Positions 53,764 through 62,517 of a stretch of 64,000 nucleotides of DNA are shown here, piece by piece. The stretch spans positions 124,001 to 188,000 of the forward strand of contig NZ_BMVY01000008.1 in assembly GCF_014650955.1 (NCBI RefSeq). The letters are read 5' to 3'. Under the pieces are notes generated by a model. It did not search any database, was not told where the DNA came from, and worked only from the letters and a program-made list of their open reading frames with translations. The position numbers and the translations under genes were made by a program. This stretch comes from Streptomyces tauricus (lineage in GTDB: Bacteria; Actinomycetota; Actinomycetes; Streptomycetales; Streptomycetaceae). Positions within the stretch are counted from its first letter, which is position 1, and each line of letters begins with the position of its first letter.

Positions 53764-53891
53764 TCGGGGGCGCTGCCCCCGAACCCCCGCTCCTCAAACG
53801 CCGGAGGGGCTGAGATGTCGCCGGACGGGCGTACATCTTTCAGCCCGTCCGGCGTTTGAGGACAACGGGGGCGAGGGGGCGCAGCCCCCAT
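53764..53891. repeat. Inverted pair of dispersed elements after hisS
   Basis: GGGGCGCTGCCCCC dyad (about 53766-53780), then CCTCAAACGCCGGAGGGGCT (53792-53811) and its inverted copy AGCCCGTCCGGCGTTTGAGG (53842-53861), then a GGGGGCGCAGCCCCCA dyad (53876-53891). The inverted pair encloses ~30 nt and can fold into a long stem, probably ending hisS and the convergent regulator. The same elements flank pimA at 36.0 kb. Confidence 0.75.
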
Positions 53892-53932
53892 GCGGGACGG
53901 GAACGGGAAGGGGCGGCGGGGGCGAGGAAAGG

Positions 53933-54556
53933 TCACTCCAGCAAGCCGAAGCGCATCGCGCTGGTGACCGCCGCCGTCCGGTCGTCGACCCCCAGTTTTC
54001 CGAACGCCCGCAGCAGATGCGTCTTCACCGTCGACTCCCCGATGAACAACCGCCGCCCGATCTCCGCATTCGTGCACCCCTCGGAAACCAGCCGCAACAC
54101 CGCCACCTCCCGCACGGACAACCGCGGCCGCTCCGGCCTCGCACGCAGCTGGTCCACCAGCCGCGCGGCGACCGAGGGCGCCAGTACCGTCTCCCCGCGC
54201 GCGGCGGCCCGCACCGCGTCCGCCAGCTCCCCGCGCGGCAGATCCTTGAGCAGATAACCCGCAGCCCCGGCCTCGACCGCCCGCAGGATGTCACTGTCGG
54301 TCTCGTACGTGGTGAGCACCACGATCCGGCACGGGAGCCCCGCCTCGGTCATCCGGACGATCGAGTCGACGCCACCGCCGCCGGGCATCCGCAGGTCCAT
54401 CAGCACGATGTCGGGGCGGAGTTGTGCCGCCAGCGCCTCCGCCTGGGGGCCGCTGGAGGCGTCGGCCACGACATCGAGATCGGGTTCGGCGCTGAGCATC
54501 GCGCGCAGCCCCTCGCGTACGACGGGATGATCGTCGGCCAGGACGATCCGGATCAC
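53933..54556 (-). CDS. NarL/LuxR-family response regulator
   Basis: A 207-residue regulator. The receiver (1-120) has IVLADDHPVVREGLRAML (acidic pocket), the phosphorylatable Asp in IVLMDLRMPGGGG, the Thr in VVLTTYETD and the Lys in YLLKDLPRGELADAV. A LuxR-type HTH occupies the C-terminus (about 145-207, LSVREVAVLRLVSEGCTNAE, STVKTHLLRAFGKLGVDDR). Its GTG overlaps the stop of the kinase fragment (GTGA), so it was the last gene of an ABC-kinase-regulator operon. Without an intact kinase it may be unphosphorylated or cross-regulated. Confidence 0.92.
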   Translation of the reverse strand: MIRIVLADDHPVVREGLRAMLSAEPDLDVVADASSGPQAEALAAQLRPDIVLMDLRMPGGGGVDSIVRMTEAGLPCRIVVLTTYETDSDILRAVEAGAAGYLLKDLPRGELADAVRAAARGETVLAPSVAARLVDQLRARPERPRLSVREVAVLRLVSEGCTNAEIGRRLFIGESTVKTHLLRAFGKLGVDDRTAAVTSAMRFGLLE

Positions 54557-55306
54557 GGGGTACCCCTTTCGAGTGGTGCGCGTGGCATGAGCGGCACGGG
54601 AAGCCGGACCGTCACCGTCGTGCCCTCGCCGGGCGCGCTGCGGACCACCGTCGTCCCGCCCACCTCGGCGGCCCGCGCCCGCAGCCCCGCGAGCCCGTAA
54701 CCACCGGACGGCAGGGAAGGGTCGAAGCCGCACCCGTCGTCGCCGACACCCACCGAGAGCCGCTCGTCGGAGTAGCGCAGGTCGATCCCGACAGTGGCTG
54801 AACTCCCCGCGTGCTTACGGGCGTTGGACAGCGCCTCCTGGCAGGCGCGCAGGACGACGACCTCCGTCGCGGCGGGCAGCGCCCGCACGGGCCCCGACAC
54901 GGTCACCGACGCCTCGTGCCGTGCGGCGAGCCGGCGCAGCGCGTCGGGCAGCGACGCCCCGTCGAGGTCGGCGGGCGTACCGCCGGCGACCAGGGCCCGT
55001 GCCTCGGCGAGGTTCTGCCGTGCGGTCCCCTCCATCAGGACCAGATGCCGGCGGGCCTTCGCCACGTCGGAGCGGTCCAGCTCCGCCTCGACGGCCTGCG
55101 TGAGCATCAGCAGACTCGTGAAGCCCTGGGCGAGGGTGTCGTGGATCTCCCGGGAGAGGCGTTCCCGTTCGGCCAGGGCGCCGTGCGCGGCCGAGAGCCG
55201 GGAGAGTTCGTGGCGGCTGGCGTCCAGTTCGGCGATCAGCGTGGCCCGGTCCTGGCTCTGCTCGATGACCCGGATGATCCAGCTGCCGACGGCCGCCGAG
55301 CAGCAA
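54553..55306 (-). pseudogene. Sensor histidine kinase, N-terminally truncated
   Basis: Reading the minus strand in this frame gives a NarX/DesK-type kinase from AAVGSWIIRVIEQSQDRATL through the phospho-acceptor block ERLSREIHDTLAQGFTSLLM and the ATPase blocks LRACQEALSNARKHAGSSAT, VGVGDDGCGFDPSLPSGGYG, LAGLRARAAEVGGTT. No start codon lies upstream in frame before the sequence turns into the permease gene, and the first start (ATG 55107) lies after the phospho-acceptor His. The N-terminal sensory membrane domain (~150-200 residues) is missing. An apparent deletion joins it to the permease gene around 55296-55306. Confidence 0.8.
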
Positions 55307-56104
55307 TCCTCCGATGCACCACGACCCCAGCACCAGCGCGATGCGACCGAACTCCCAGCTGCCCGCCTGCTCCAGGACCTGCGCCGAGTCCGGCAGGAAC
55401 ACGCCCCGCAGCCCCTGGCACATCCACTTCAGCGGGAACACCGCGCTGATGCCGAGCATCCAGTCCGGGATGGTGTCGATGGAGATGTACACCCCGGAGA
55501 TGAACTGCAGTACCAGGAAGGGCAGTACGACCACGGAGGTGGCGCTCCTGCCGGTCTTGGGGACCGAGCTGATCGCGATGCCCAGCAGGGCGCACGCCGT
55601 CAGGCCCAGCAGGAAGATCCAGCCGAAGTGCAGCCACCTCGTGGCGTCCGAGGGGAGCTCCACGCCGTAGAACGTGATGCCGACGGCGAGCAGGATCACC
55701 GTCTCCAGGAAGCCGGTGACGAGAACGAGCCAGATCTTCCCGATGAAGTACGCGGCCGGCGGCATCGGCGTGCCGCGCAGCCGGCGCAGCACCTTCTCGT
55801 CCCGCTCGATCGCGATGGAGATGCCGAGCGACTGGAAGCTGGTGGTCATGATGCCGGCGGCCATCATCGCCGGGACGTACAGCTGCGAGGCGGTGACGCC
55901 GGCGCCCGTCACGTCGTCGCTGAAGATCGACGCGAAGAGGAAGAGGAACACGATGGGGAAGGCGAAGGTGAAGACCACCTGGTCGCGCAGCCGGAAGAAC
56001 TGCTTGATCTCCAGGGCGCCCCGGTGGAAGCCGAGCCGCCAGGCCGCCGGGAGCCGCTGCGTGCCCCTCTCCCGCGTAGGCACCCGTGCCGTGGTCGTGG
56101 TCAT
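54815..56104 (-). CDS. ABC-2 type transporter permease with a chimeric out-of-frame tail
   Basis: The first ~267 residues are a standard ABC-2 exporter permease of six helices (FTFAFPIVFLFLFASIFSDD, PAMMAAGIMTTSFQSLGISI, RRLRGTPMPPAAYFIGKIWL, GWIFLLGLTACALLGIAISS, VVVLPFLVLQFISGVYISID, GRIALVLGSWCIGGLLL). Normally such proteins end a few residues later. Here the frame runs on for ~160 Arg/Gly/Pro-rich residues because it reads the histidine kinase sequence out of frame. ATG 56104 overlaps the ATPase stop (ATGA). The membrane part may still work, but the tail is an artefact of the deletion. Likely a drug or lipid exporter. Confidence 0.8.
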   Translation of the reverse strand: MTTTTARVPTRERGTQRLPAAWRLGFHRGALEIKQFFRLRDQVVFTFAFPIVFLFLFASIFSDDVTGAGVTASQLYVPAMMAAGIMTTSFQSLGISIAIERDEKVLRRLRGTPMPPAAYFIGKIWLVLVTGFLETVILLAVGITFYGVELPSDATRWLHFGWIFLLGLTACALLGIAISSVPKTGRSATSVVVLPFLVLQFISGVYISIDTIPDWMLGISAVFPLKWMCQGLRGVFLPDSAQVLEQAGSWEFGRIALVLGSWCIGGLLLGGRRQLDHPGHRAEPGPGHADRRTGRQPPRTLPALGRARRPGRTGTPLPGDPRHPRPGLHESADAHAGRRGGAGPLRRGEGPPASGPDGGDRTAEPRRGTGPGRRRYARRPRRGVAARRAAPARRTARGVGDRVGARAGAARRDGGRRPARLPGGAVQRP

Positions 56105-56967
56105 CGCGCGGCCTCCTGCCCCGTGAGCCGCAGATAGACGTCCTCCAGGGTCGGGCGGCTCACCCGCAGCCCCGGGATCTCCCCGTCGAAGCGCTGCGTC
56201 AGCTCGGCGACCGTACGCGTGGGTGTGCCGGTGCGTTCCGTACGGGGCGAGCCGTCGGACTCCGTCCACTCCACGGTGGCCTCGGTGCCGAACCGGTCGC
56301 GCAGCTCCGCGGGTTCGCCCTCGGCCACGACCAGTCCGCGCGCGATCACCGCGAGCCGGTCCGCGAGCGCCTCCGCCTCCTCCAGGTAGTGCGTGGTCAG
56401 CAGGATCGTCGTGCCCTCGGCCGCGAGCCTGCGGATCAGCTCCCAGAACTGCCGCCGGGCCGCCGGGTCGAAACCGGTCGTCGGCTCGTCCAGGAGCAGC
56501 AGATCCGGGCCGCCGATCACTCCGAGCGCCACGTCGAGCCGGCGCCGCTGCCCGCCCGAGAGCGCCTTGATCCGGCTGCCCGTCTTCTCCTCCAGGCCCA
56601 CCAGGCCGATGACCTCCGCCGGGTCACGCGGCGCCGGGTAGTAGCGCGCGAAATGGCGGACCGTTTCGCCCACCGTCAACTCGGCGGGCGCGGATTCGTC
56701 CTGCCAGACGATGCCGACCCGCGAGCGCCACGCGCGCGTGGCGTCCACCGGATCCAGACCGAGCACCGAGACCTCGCCCGCGTCGCGGGAACGGTTGCCC
56801 TGCAGGATCTCCACCGTGGTGCTCTTGCCCGCGCCGTTGGGTCCGAGCAGGCCGAACACCTCGCCCCGCCGGATGCCGAGGTCGATGCCGTCGACGGCGG
56901 TGATGTCGCCGTACCGCTTGCGCAGCCCCCGTACGTCGACCGCGAGTTCGTTCGCGTGTGCTGTCAT
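56101..56967 (-). CDS. ABC transporter ATP-binding protein (exporter type)
   Basis: A 288-residue ATPase: Walker A GLLGPNGAGKSTTVEIL, Q-loop VGIVWQDESAPAELTV, signature KALSGGQRRRLDVALG, Walker B DLLLLDEPTTGFD and H-loop TILLTTHYLEEAE. The C-terminal ~80 residues form a DrrA-like regulatory extension. ATG 56967 is used; the region upstream lacks a clear ribosome site. It pairs with the permease at 54815-56104. Confidence 0.93.
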   Translation of the reverse strand: MTAHANELAVDVRGLRKRYGDITAVDGIDLGIRRGEVFGLLGPNGAGKSTTVEILQGNRSRDAGEVSVLGLDPVDATRAWRSRVGIVWQDESAPAELTVGETVRHFARYYPAPRDPAEVIGLVGLEEKTGSRIKALSGGQRRRLDVALGVIGGPDLLLLDEPTTGFDPAARRQFWELIRRLAAEGTTILLTTHYLEEAEALADRLAVIARGLVVAEGEPAELRDRFGTEATVEWTESDGSPRTERTGTPTRTVAELTQRFDGEIPGLRVSRPTLEDVYLRLTGQEAAR

Positions 56968-57106
56968 GCGAACGAGCGTCCCGCCGAAGCGAGCGTTCCG
57001 GGACGACCGCACGTACTTCCTTATGTCCATCGAACGGTGGACACACGCGCGTGTGCGGCACAATGACCGTGCCCGGAAGGTCCTCTCAAGCTACGGAAAC
57101 GGCGTG

Positions 57107-57745
57107 ATGAGCAAGACGACAGTCAGGGAAGGCGTCTCCACCGGCCCGGAGGCCGCCGGAGCCCCACGGACCGTGGGCGGCGGGCGGTTCCTCGCCCTGC
57201 TGCTGGTGATCACGGGCGCGGCCGGGCTGCTGGCCTCCTGGGTCATCACCATCGACAAGTTCAAGCTGCTGGAGGACCCGGGCTTCACGCCGGGCTGCAG
57301 CCTGAACCCGGTCGTCTCCTGCGGCAACATCATGAAGAGCGACCAGGCCTCCGCCTTCGGGTTCCCCAACCCGATGATGGGCCTCGTCGCCTACGGCATC
57401 GTGATCTGCGTCGGTGTGAGCCTGCTCGCCCGGAGCACCTTCCCGCGCTGGTACTGGCTGACCCTGAACGCGGGCATGTTGTTCGGCGTCGGGTTCGTGA
57501 CCTGGCTGCAGTACGAGTCGCTGTACACGATCAACTCGCTCTGCCTGTGGTGCTGCCTGGCCTGGGTCGCGACCATCGTCATGTTCTGGTCCGTGACCGC
57601 GCACAACGTCCGGCACGACTTCCTGCCCGCGCCCGGCTGGCTCAAGGGGTTCTTCGGCGAGTTCGCCTGGGTGCTGCCGGTCCTGCACATCGGGATCATC
57701 GGCATGCTGATCCTGACGCGCTGGTGGGACTTCTGGACCAGCTGA
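57107..57745 (+). CDS. Vitamin K epoxide reductase (VKOR) family membrane protein
   Basis: A 212-residue protein with five hydrophobic segments and the VKOR cysteines: PGCSLNPVVSCGNIM (outer pair) and the CxxC in INSLCLWCCLAWVATI. VKOR homologues use quinones to reoxidise an extracytoplasmic DsbA-like protein, forming disulfides in exported proteins. It has no fused thioredoxin domain, so its partner is separate; the cytosolic DsbA-fold protein at 8107 is not an obvious match. ATG 57107 or GTG 57104. Confidence 0.88.
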   Translation: MSKTTVREGVSTGPEAAGAPRTVGGGRFLALLLVITGAAGLLASWVITIDKFKLLEDPGFTPGCSLNPVVSCGNIMKSDQASAFGFPNPMMGLVAYGIVICVGVSLLARSTFPRWYWLTLNAGMLFGVGFVTWLQYESLYTINSLCLWCCLAWVATIVMFWSVTAHNVRHDFLPAPGWLKGFFGEFAWVLPVLHIGIIGMLILTRWWDFWTS

Positions 57746-57774
57746 ACGGGCTCAACCACCCGATGTGACCGCCG

Positions 57775-57797
57775 GAGCCCTTGCGGGACAAGGGCTC
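57775..57797. terminator. 9-bp hairpin between VKOR and rarA
   Basis: GAGCCCTTG (57775-57783) and CAAGGGCTC (57789-57797) form a perfect stem with loop CGGGA, 30 nt after the VKOR stop. Confidence 0.6.
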
Positions 57798-57821
57798 GGC
57801 CGCTCTGTCAGTGGCGTGACA

Positions 57822-57827
57822 TAGGGT
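57822..57827 (+). promoter_or_regulatory. -10 box of a leaderless rarA transcript
   Basis: TAGGGT ends exactly 7 nt before GTG 57835. No Shine-Dalgarno sequence precedes the start. Confidence 0.55.
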
Positions 57828-57834
57828 TTCGAAC

Positions 57835-59190
57835 GTGGAGCCCGACCTGTTTACCGCCGCAGCCGAGGAACGCCAGGAGAAGGACCCGTCCGGGAGCCCT
57901 CTGGCCGTCCGGATGCGTCCGCGCACTCTCGACGAGGTCGAGGGCCAGCAGCATCTGCTGAAGCCGGGCTCGCCCCTGCGCAGACTCGTCGGCGAGGGCG
58001 GCGGCGGCCCCGCCGGACCCTCCTCGGTGATCCTCTGGGGTCCGCCGGGCACCGGCAAGACGACCCTCGCGTACGTGGTCTCCAAGGCGACGAACAAGCG
58101 CTTCGTGGAGCTGTCCGCGATCACCGCGGGCGTCAAGGAGGTCCGCGCGGTCATCGAGGGCGCCCGCCGCGCCACCGGCGGCTACGGCAAGGAGACCGTC
58201 CTCTTCCTGGACGAGATCCACCGCTTCAGCAAGGCCCAGCAGGACTCCCTGCTGCCCGCCGTGGAGAACCGCTGGGTGACGCTGATCGCGGCGACCACGG
58301 AGAACCCGTACTTCTCGATCATCTCCCCGCTGCTGTCCCGCTCGCTCCTGCTCACCCTCGAACCGCTCACCGACGACGACCTGCGCGGGCTGCTGCGCCG
58401 GGCGCTCACCGACGAGCGCGGTCTCAAGGGCGCCCTCACCCTCCCCGAGGAGAGCGAGGAGCACCTGCTGCGGATCGCGGGCGGCGACGCACGCCGTGCC
58501 CTCACCGCCCTGGAGGCCGCCGCCGGGGCGGCGCTCGACAAGAAGGACGCCGAGATCACCCTCCAGACCCTGGAGGAGACCGTCGACCGGGCCGCGGTGA
58601 AGTACGACCGCGACGGCGACCAGCACTACGACGTGGCCAGCGCCCTGATCAAGTCGATCAGGGGCTCGGACGTCGACGCGGCACTGCACTACCTGGCCCG
58701 GATGATCGAGGCCGGCGAGGACCCCCGGTTCATCGCCCGCCGGCTGATGATCTCCGCCAGCGAGGACATCGGCCTGGCCGATCCGAACGCCCTGCCGACC
58801 GCCGTCGCGGCCGCCCAGGCCGTCGCCATGATCGGTTTCCCCGAGGCCGCGCTCACCCTCAGCCACGCCACCATCGCCCTCGCCCTGGCCCCGAAGTCGA
58901 ACGCCGCGACGACCGCGATCGGCGCCGCCATGGAGGACGTACGCAAGGGGCACGCGGGTCCCGTGCCCATGCATCTGCGGGACGGGCACTACAAGGGCGC
59001 GGCCAAGCTCGGCCACGCGCAGGGGTACGTGTATCCGCACGACCTGCCCGAAGGCATCGCCGCCCAGCAGTACGCGCCCGAGGAACTCAAGGACCGCGAG
59101 TACTACACCCCGACCAGGCACGGCGCCGAGGCGCGCTACGCGGACGCGGTGGAGTGGACCAGGAAGCACCTCGGTCGAGGACGGTCCTGA
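57835..59190 (+). CDS. rarA: Replication-associated recombination protein A (MgsA/WRNIP1 family)
   Basis: A 451-residue AAA+ protein: [20 protein letters not shown], Walker [17 protein letters not shown], Walker [17 protein letters not shown], sensor [20 protein letters not shown], and the MgsA tetramerisation domain ([38 protein letters not shown]). It acts at stalled replication forks. Predicted to be translated from a leaderless mRNA. Confidence 0.95.
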   Translation: MEPDLFTAAAEERQEKDPSGSPLAVRMRPRTLDEVEGQQHLLKPGSPLRRLVGEGGGGPAGPSSVILWGPPGTGKTTLAYVVSKATNKRFVELSAITAGVKEVRAVIEGARRATGGYGKETVLFLDEIHRFSKAQQDSLLPAVENRWVTLIAATTENPYFSIISPLLSRSLLLTLEPLTDDDLRGLLRRALTDERGLKGALTLPEESEEHLLRIAGGDARRALTALEAAAGAALDKKDAEITLQTLEETVDRAAVKYDRDGDQHYDVASALIKSIRGSDVDAALHYLARMIEAGEDPRFIARRLMISASEDIGLADPNALPTAVAAAQAVAMIGFPEAALTLSHATIALALAPKSNAATTAIGAAMEDVRKGHAGPVPMHLRDGHYKGAAKLGHAQGYVYPHDLPEGIAAQQYAPEELKDREYYTPTRHGAEARYADAVEWTRKHLGRGRS

Positions 59191-59519
59191 TCACCTGTAG
59201 ACTCTCCGAAGCGCTGCGTCCCGTGTCCGGCCCCGGCTGGCACCACCAGAACGGGACATGCAGCCGGAGCCCCCACCCCCGGGTGAGGAATCCAGGAGCG
59301 TCGCGCACCGTCGAAGGTGTCGCGGGCAGCCCATCACCCTCTCGGAATTCTCCGGGAACCGGTCGGTGGGCCTCTCGCGTGCTGCACATGTGCCCAGCTC
59401 AGGGAGCGGCTGCCCAGCAGGTCCGTCAGGGCCCGAAGGGTTTCCCTGGCTGCGGATGCGACCTCCCCTAACCACTGGTGAAGCCGTATTCACATCAGAA
59501 ATCACGAGGTGTTTGGTTC
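59191..59519 (+). promoter_or_regulatory. Long rpsD leader with promoter
   Basis: TAGACT at 59198-59203 is a good -10 box, predicting a start near 59210 and ~310 nt of untranslated leader. No ORF is supported in it. Several GC-rich complementary segments (CCGGCTGG/CCAGCCGG-type, CTGCTGGGCAGCC region) suggest folding, consistent with autoregulation by S4, but I could not identify a known S4 leader motif. Confidence 0.45.
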
Positions 59520-60134
59520 ATGACGAACCAGTCCCGCCCCAAGGTCAAGAAGTCGCGTGCCCTCGGCATCGCGCTGACCCCGAAGGCCGTCAAGTACTTC
59601 GAGGCCCGCCCCTACCCGCCGGGCGAGCACGGCCGCGGCCGCAAGCAGAACTCGGACTACAAGGTCCGTCTGCTGGAGAAGCAGCGTCTGCGCGCGCAGT
59701 ACGACGTGTCCGAGCGTCAGCTCGTCCGCGCCTACGAGCGTGCCGCCAAGACGCAGGGCAAGACCGGTGAGGCCCTGGTCATCGAGCTGGAGCGTCGTCT
59801 CGACGCCCTGGTTCTGCGTTCGGGCATCGCCCGCACGATCTACCAGGCCCGCCAGATGGTCGTCCATGGCCACATCGAGGTCAACGGCGGCAAGGTCGAC
59901 AAGCCGTCCTTCCGCGTCAAGCCGGACGACGTCGTGATGGTCCGCGAGCGCAGCCGCAGCAAGACGCTGTTCGAGGTCGCCCGTGCCGGTGGGTTCGCCC
60001 CCGACGGTGAGACCCCGCGCTACCTCCAGGTGAACCTCGGCGCCCTGGCGTTCCGCCTGGACCGCGAGCCGAACCGCAAGGAGATCCCGGTGATCTGCGA
60101 CGAGCAGCTCGTCGTCGAGTACTACGCCCGCTGA
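59520..60134 (+). CDS. rpsD: 30S ribosomal protein S4
   Basis: A 204-residue S4 with the S4 RNA-binding domain [40 protein letters not shown]. The N-terminus ([20 protein letters not shown]) lacks the zinc-binding cysteines of the C+ type S4. S4 initiates 30S assembly. ATG 59520 has GAGGTG about 10 nt upstream. Monocistronic here, unlike the alpha-operon location in E. coli. Confidence 0.97.
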   Translation: MTNQSRPKVKKSRALGIALTPKAVKYFEARPYPPGEHGRGRKQNSDYKVRLLEKQRLRAQYDVSERQLVRAYERAAKTQGKTGEALVIELERRLDALVLRSGIARTIYQARQMVVHGHIEVNGGKVDKPSFRVKPDDVVMVRERSRSKTLFEVARAGGFAPDGETPRYLQVNLGALAFRLDREPNRKEIPVICDEQLVVEYYAR

Positions 60135-60171
60135 TCAGGCGTACACCGCACCACCGGCCTCGCGCCTGCTT

Positions 60172-62382
60172 TCAGCCCGTCGCCTCCCCACCCTTGCGGG
60201 TGGGCGAGGCGGCGGGTTCTCGCATGTCCGGGGGCGCCGGGATGCCACGCGGCGCCGCCGGCGCGCCGAGTGCCTCCGGCCGGGTGCGTCCCAGCGCCCG
60301 GCCCACCGCCGCCTGCCGGCCCAGCCGCGCCCCGGCCCGTACGCACTCCTCGTACCGTTCGTCGCCCAGCCGCTTACGGGCCATGGCCTCGCACTGCTCG
60401 TGCGGAGCGTTGTAGTGGGCCGAGCCGAACAGCGGCAGCCCCACCGACGGCCACATCCGGGACGCGGAACCCTGGAGCACCGCCGCCTCGGCCGCGTCGC
60501 CCTCCGCCACGGTGATCAGCGCGAGCAGTTCCACCGCCAGGACCGTGCCGAGCAGGTCGTGGAAGGCATCGGTGATGTCCAGGCCCTCCGCCAGCAGCCG
60601 CCGGGCCCCGGTCAGATCACCCTCGGTCCAGGCCGAGTACGCCAGCACATACAGCGCGTACGCCAGTGACCAGCGCTCCCCGTGGTCGACGCAGACCCGG
60701 CGCACCTCCTCGCACAGACGCACCGCGCCCGGCAGATCACCCTGGAAGGCCAGCGCCATCGCCAGCTCCACCTGTGCCATCAGGACGTTGCTGTTGAGCT
60801 CGCCGATCTCGTGATAGCGGTCGAGCGCCGAGCGCAGCAGGCTCTCCGCACGGGGCATGTCGTCGGTGACCAGGGCCAGACAGCCGGTGCGGTGCTCGGT
60901 GTAGGCCAGCGCGGTCCGGTTCCCGGCGAGTTCCGCCGTCCGGCGGCACTCGCCGAGCGCGGTGAACGCGGGCACGGTGTCGCCCTGGAGGATCGCCACA
61001 TAGCCGAGCACCCACAGCGCCTTCAGCCGCGAGCCCTCGTGCTCGGTGTCGAGGTCAAGGCTGCGCTCCAACCAGTGCCGCCCCTCCGACAGCCGCCCGC
61101 AGCCCACCCAGTAGAACCAGAGGGTCCCCGCGAGGTACTGGCCCAGATGCCCGTCGTCCGGCTCGCTCAGGCAGTGCTCCAGGGCGCGGCGCAGATTCGG
61201 CAGTTCCGCCTCCACCCGCGCGGCCACCTCGCGCTGCCGGGGCGAGAACCAGTCCAGTTCGCCCCAGGTCGCGAGCCCCATGAACCAGTCGCGGTGGCGC
61301 CGCCGCAGCCGCGCCCCGTCGTCGGTGGCCTCCAGCCAGTCCGCGCCGTACGCCCGGACCGTGTCCAGCATGCGGTAGCGCACCCCGGCCGGTGTCTCCT
61401 CGCGGGTGATCACCGACTGGGCCAGCAGCTCGTGGAGGACGTCGAGGATGTTGTCGGGGTGCAGCCCGCCGCCCCCGCACACGTATTCCACGGACTCCAG
61501 GTCGAACTGTCCGGCGAACACCGACAGCCGCGCCCACATCAGCCGCTCCACCGGTGTGCACAGTTCATGGCTCCAGCCGATCGCCGTCCGCAGCGTCTGA
61601 TGGCGTGGCAGCGTGTCGCGTCCACCGCCGGTGAGCAGCCGGAAGCGGTCGTCGAGCCGGGCCAGCAGCTGGGCCGGGCCGAGGGCCGGCAGCCGTCCCG
61701 CGGCCAGCTCCACGGCGAGCGGGACCCCGTCGAGCCGCCGGCAGATCTCCTGGACGTCCGCGCGGTTGCCGTCGTGCAGCGCGAAACCCGGCGTGCCGGC
61801 GGCGGCGCGGTCCGCGAACAGCTCGGCCGCCTCCGGCTCGGTCAGCGGTGCCAGCGGGAACACCCGCTCGCCCTCCACCGAGAGCGGTCTGCGCCCCACG
61901 GCGAGCACCCGCAGGCCCGCCGTGCGCCGCAGCAGCTCACCGACCAGCGACGCGCACGCGTCGACCAGATGCTCGAACCCGTCGAGCACGAGCAGGAGTC
62001 GGCGCTCCGCGAGATGGTCGAGCAGGACCCGGCGCGGCGGCCGCGAGGTGTGATCCGTGAGTCCCAGCGCCTCCACGACCGCGTACTCGACGAGTTCCGG
62101 TTCGCGCAGCTCGGCCAGCTCCACCCGCCACACCCCGTCGTCCGGCCGGAGCCCGGCCGCCGCGCGCGCCGCCAGCCGCGACTTGCCGACCCCGCCCGGG
62201 CCTGTCACCGTCACCAGCCGGCCGGCGTCCAGGGCCGCGCCCAGCTCCGTCAGTTCGGCCGCGCGGCCCACGAAAGCGTTGAGTTCGAGGGGCAGATTGC
62301 CGGCCCGGTGACCGCCCGCCCCCGTGTCGGAGGGCTCAGAACCCTGAGAAGAGCGCATAGGAAACGGAGCGTACTCATCCAT
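60172..62382 (-). CDS. STAND-type ATPase with TPR-like C-terminus (AfsR/LuxR-like, no output domain)
   Basis: A 736-residue protein. An NB-ARC/STAND ATPase (about 20-330) has P-loop TVTGPGGVGKSRLAARA, Walker B LLLVLDGFEHLVDAC, the sensor/winged-helix GVPLAVELAAGRLPALGPAQ and HQTLRTAIGWSHELCTPVER typical of Streptomyces regulators. Residues about 380-700 are TPR-like repeats (FWYWVGCGRLSEGRHWLERS and similar). There is no N-terminal BTAD/OmpR domain and no C-terminal LuxR HTH. The start MDEYAPFPM has GGAG 5 nt upstream. It may act by protein-protein contact or have lost its DNA-binding domain. Confidence 0.85.
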   Translation of the reverse strand: MDEYAPFPMRSSQGSEPSDTGAGGHRAGNLPLELNAFVGRAAELTELGAALDAGRLVTVTGPGGVGKSRLAARAAAGLRPDDGVWRVELAELREPELVEYAVVEALGLTDHTSRPPRRVLLDHLAERRLLLVLDGFEHLVDACASLVGELLRRTAGLRVLAVGRRPLSVEGERVFPLAPLTEPEAAELFADRAAAGTPGFALHDGNRADVQEICRRLDGVPLAVELAAGRLPALGPAQLLARLDDRFRLLTGGGRDTLPRHQTLRTAIGWSHELCTPVERLMWARLSVFAGQFDLESVEYVCGGGGLHPDNILDVLHELLAQSVITREETPAGVRYRMLDTVRAYGADWLEATDDGARLRRRHRDWFMGLATWGELDWFSPRQREVAARVEAELPNLRRALEHCLSEPDDGHLGQYLAGTLWFYWVGCGRLSEGRHWLERSLDLDTEHEGSRLKALWVLGYVAILQGDTVPAFTALGECRRTAELAGNRTALAYTEHRTGCLALVTDDMPRAESLLRSALDRYHEIGELNSNVLMAQVELAMALAFQGDLPGAVRLCEEVRRVCVDHGERWSLAYALYVLAYSAWTEGDLTGARRLLAEGLDITDAFHDLLGTVLAVELLALITVAEGDAAEAAVLQGSASRMWPSVGLPLFGSAHYNAPHEQCEAMARKRLGDERYEECVRAGARLGRQAAVGRALGRTRPEALGAPAAPRGIPAPPDMREPAASPTRKGGEATG

Positions 62383-62517
62383 GAGCACTCCGTACAATCA
62401 CTTCGCACAACCCTGGCGGGGGCGGGAGTAATCCGGTACGGAGCCGCGGCCCCGGCGCGATAGGGTCGGAGGACGACTTTTCGATGGTGAGGCACGAGTT
62501 CAGGGAGCGGGTGCGCA

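Noticed and set aside
55236..55637. 133-codon ORF over the permease-kinase junction
   Set aside because: Third-frame shadow with His/Arg/Gly composition.
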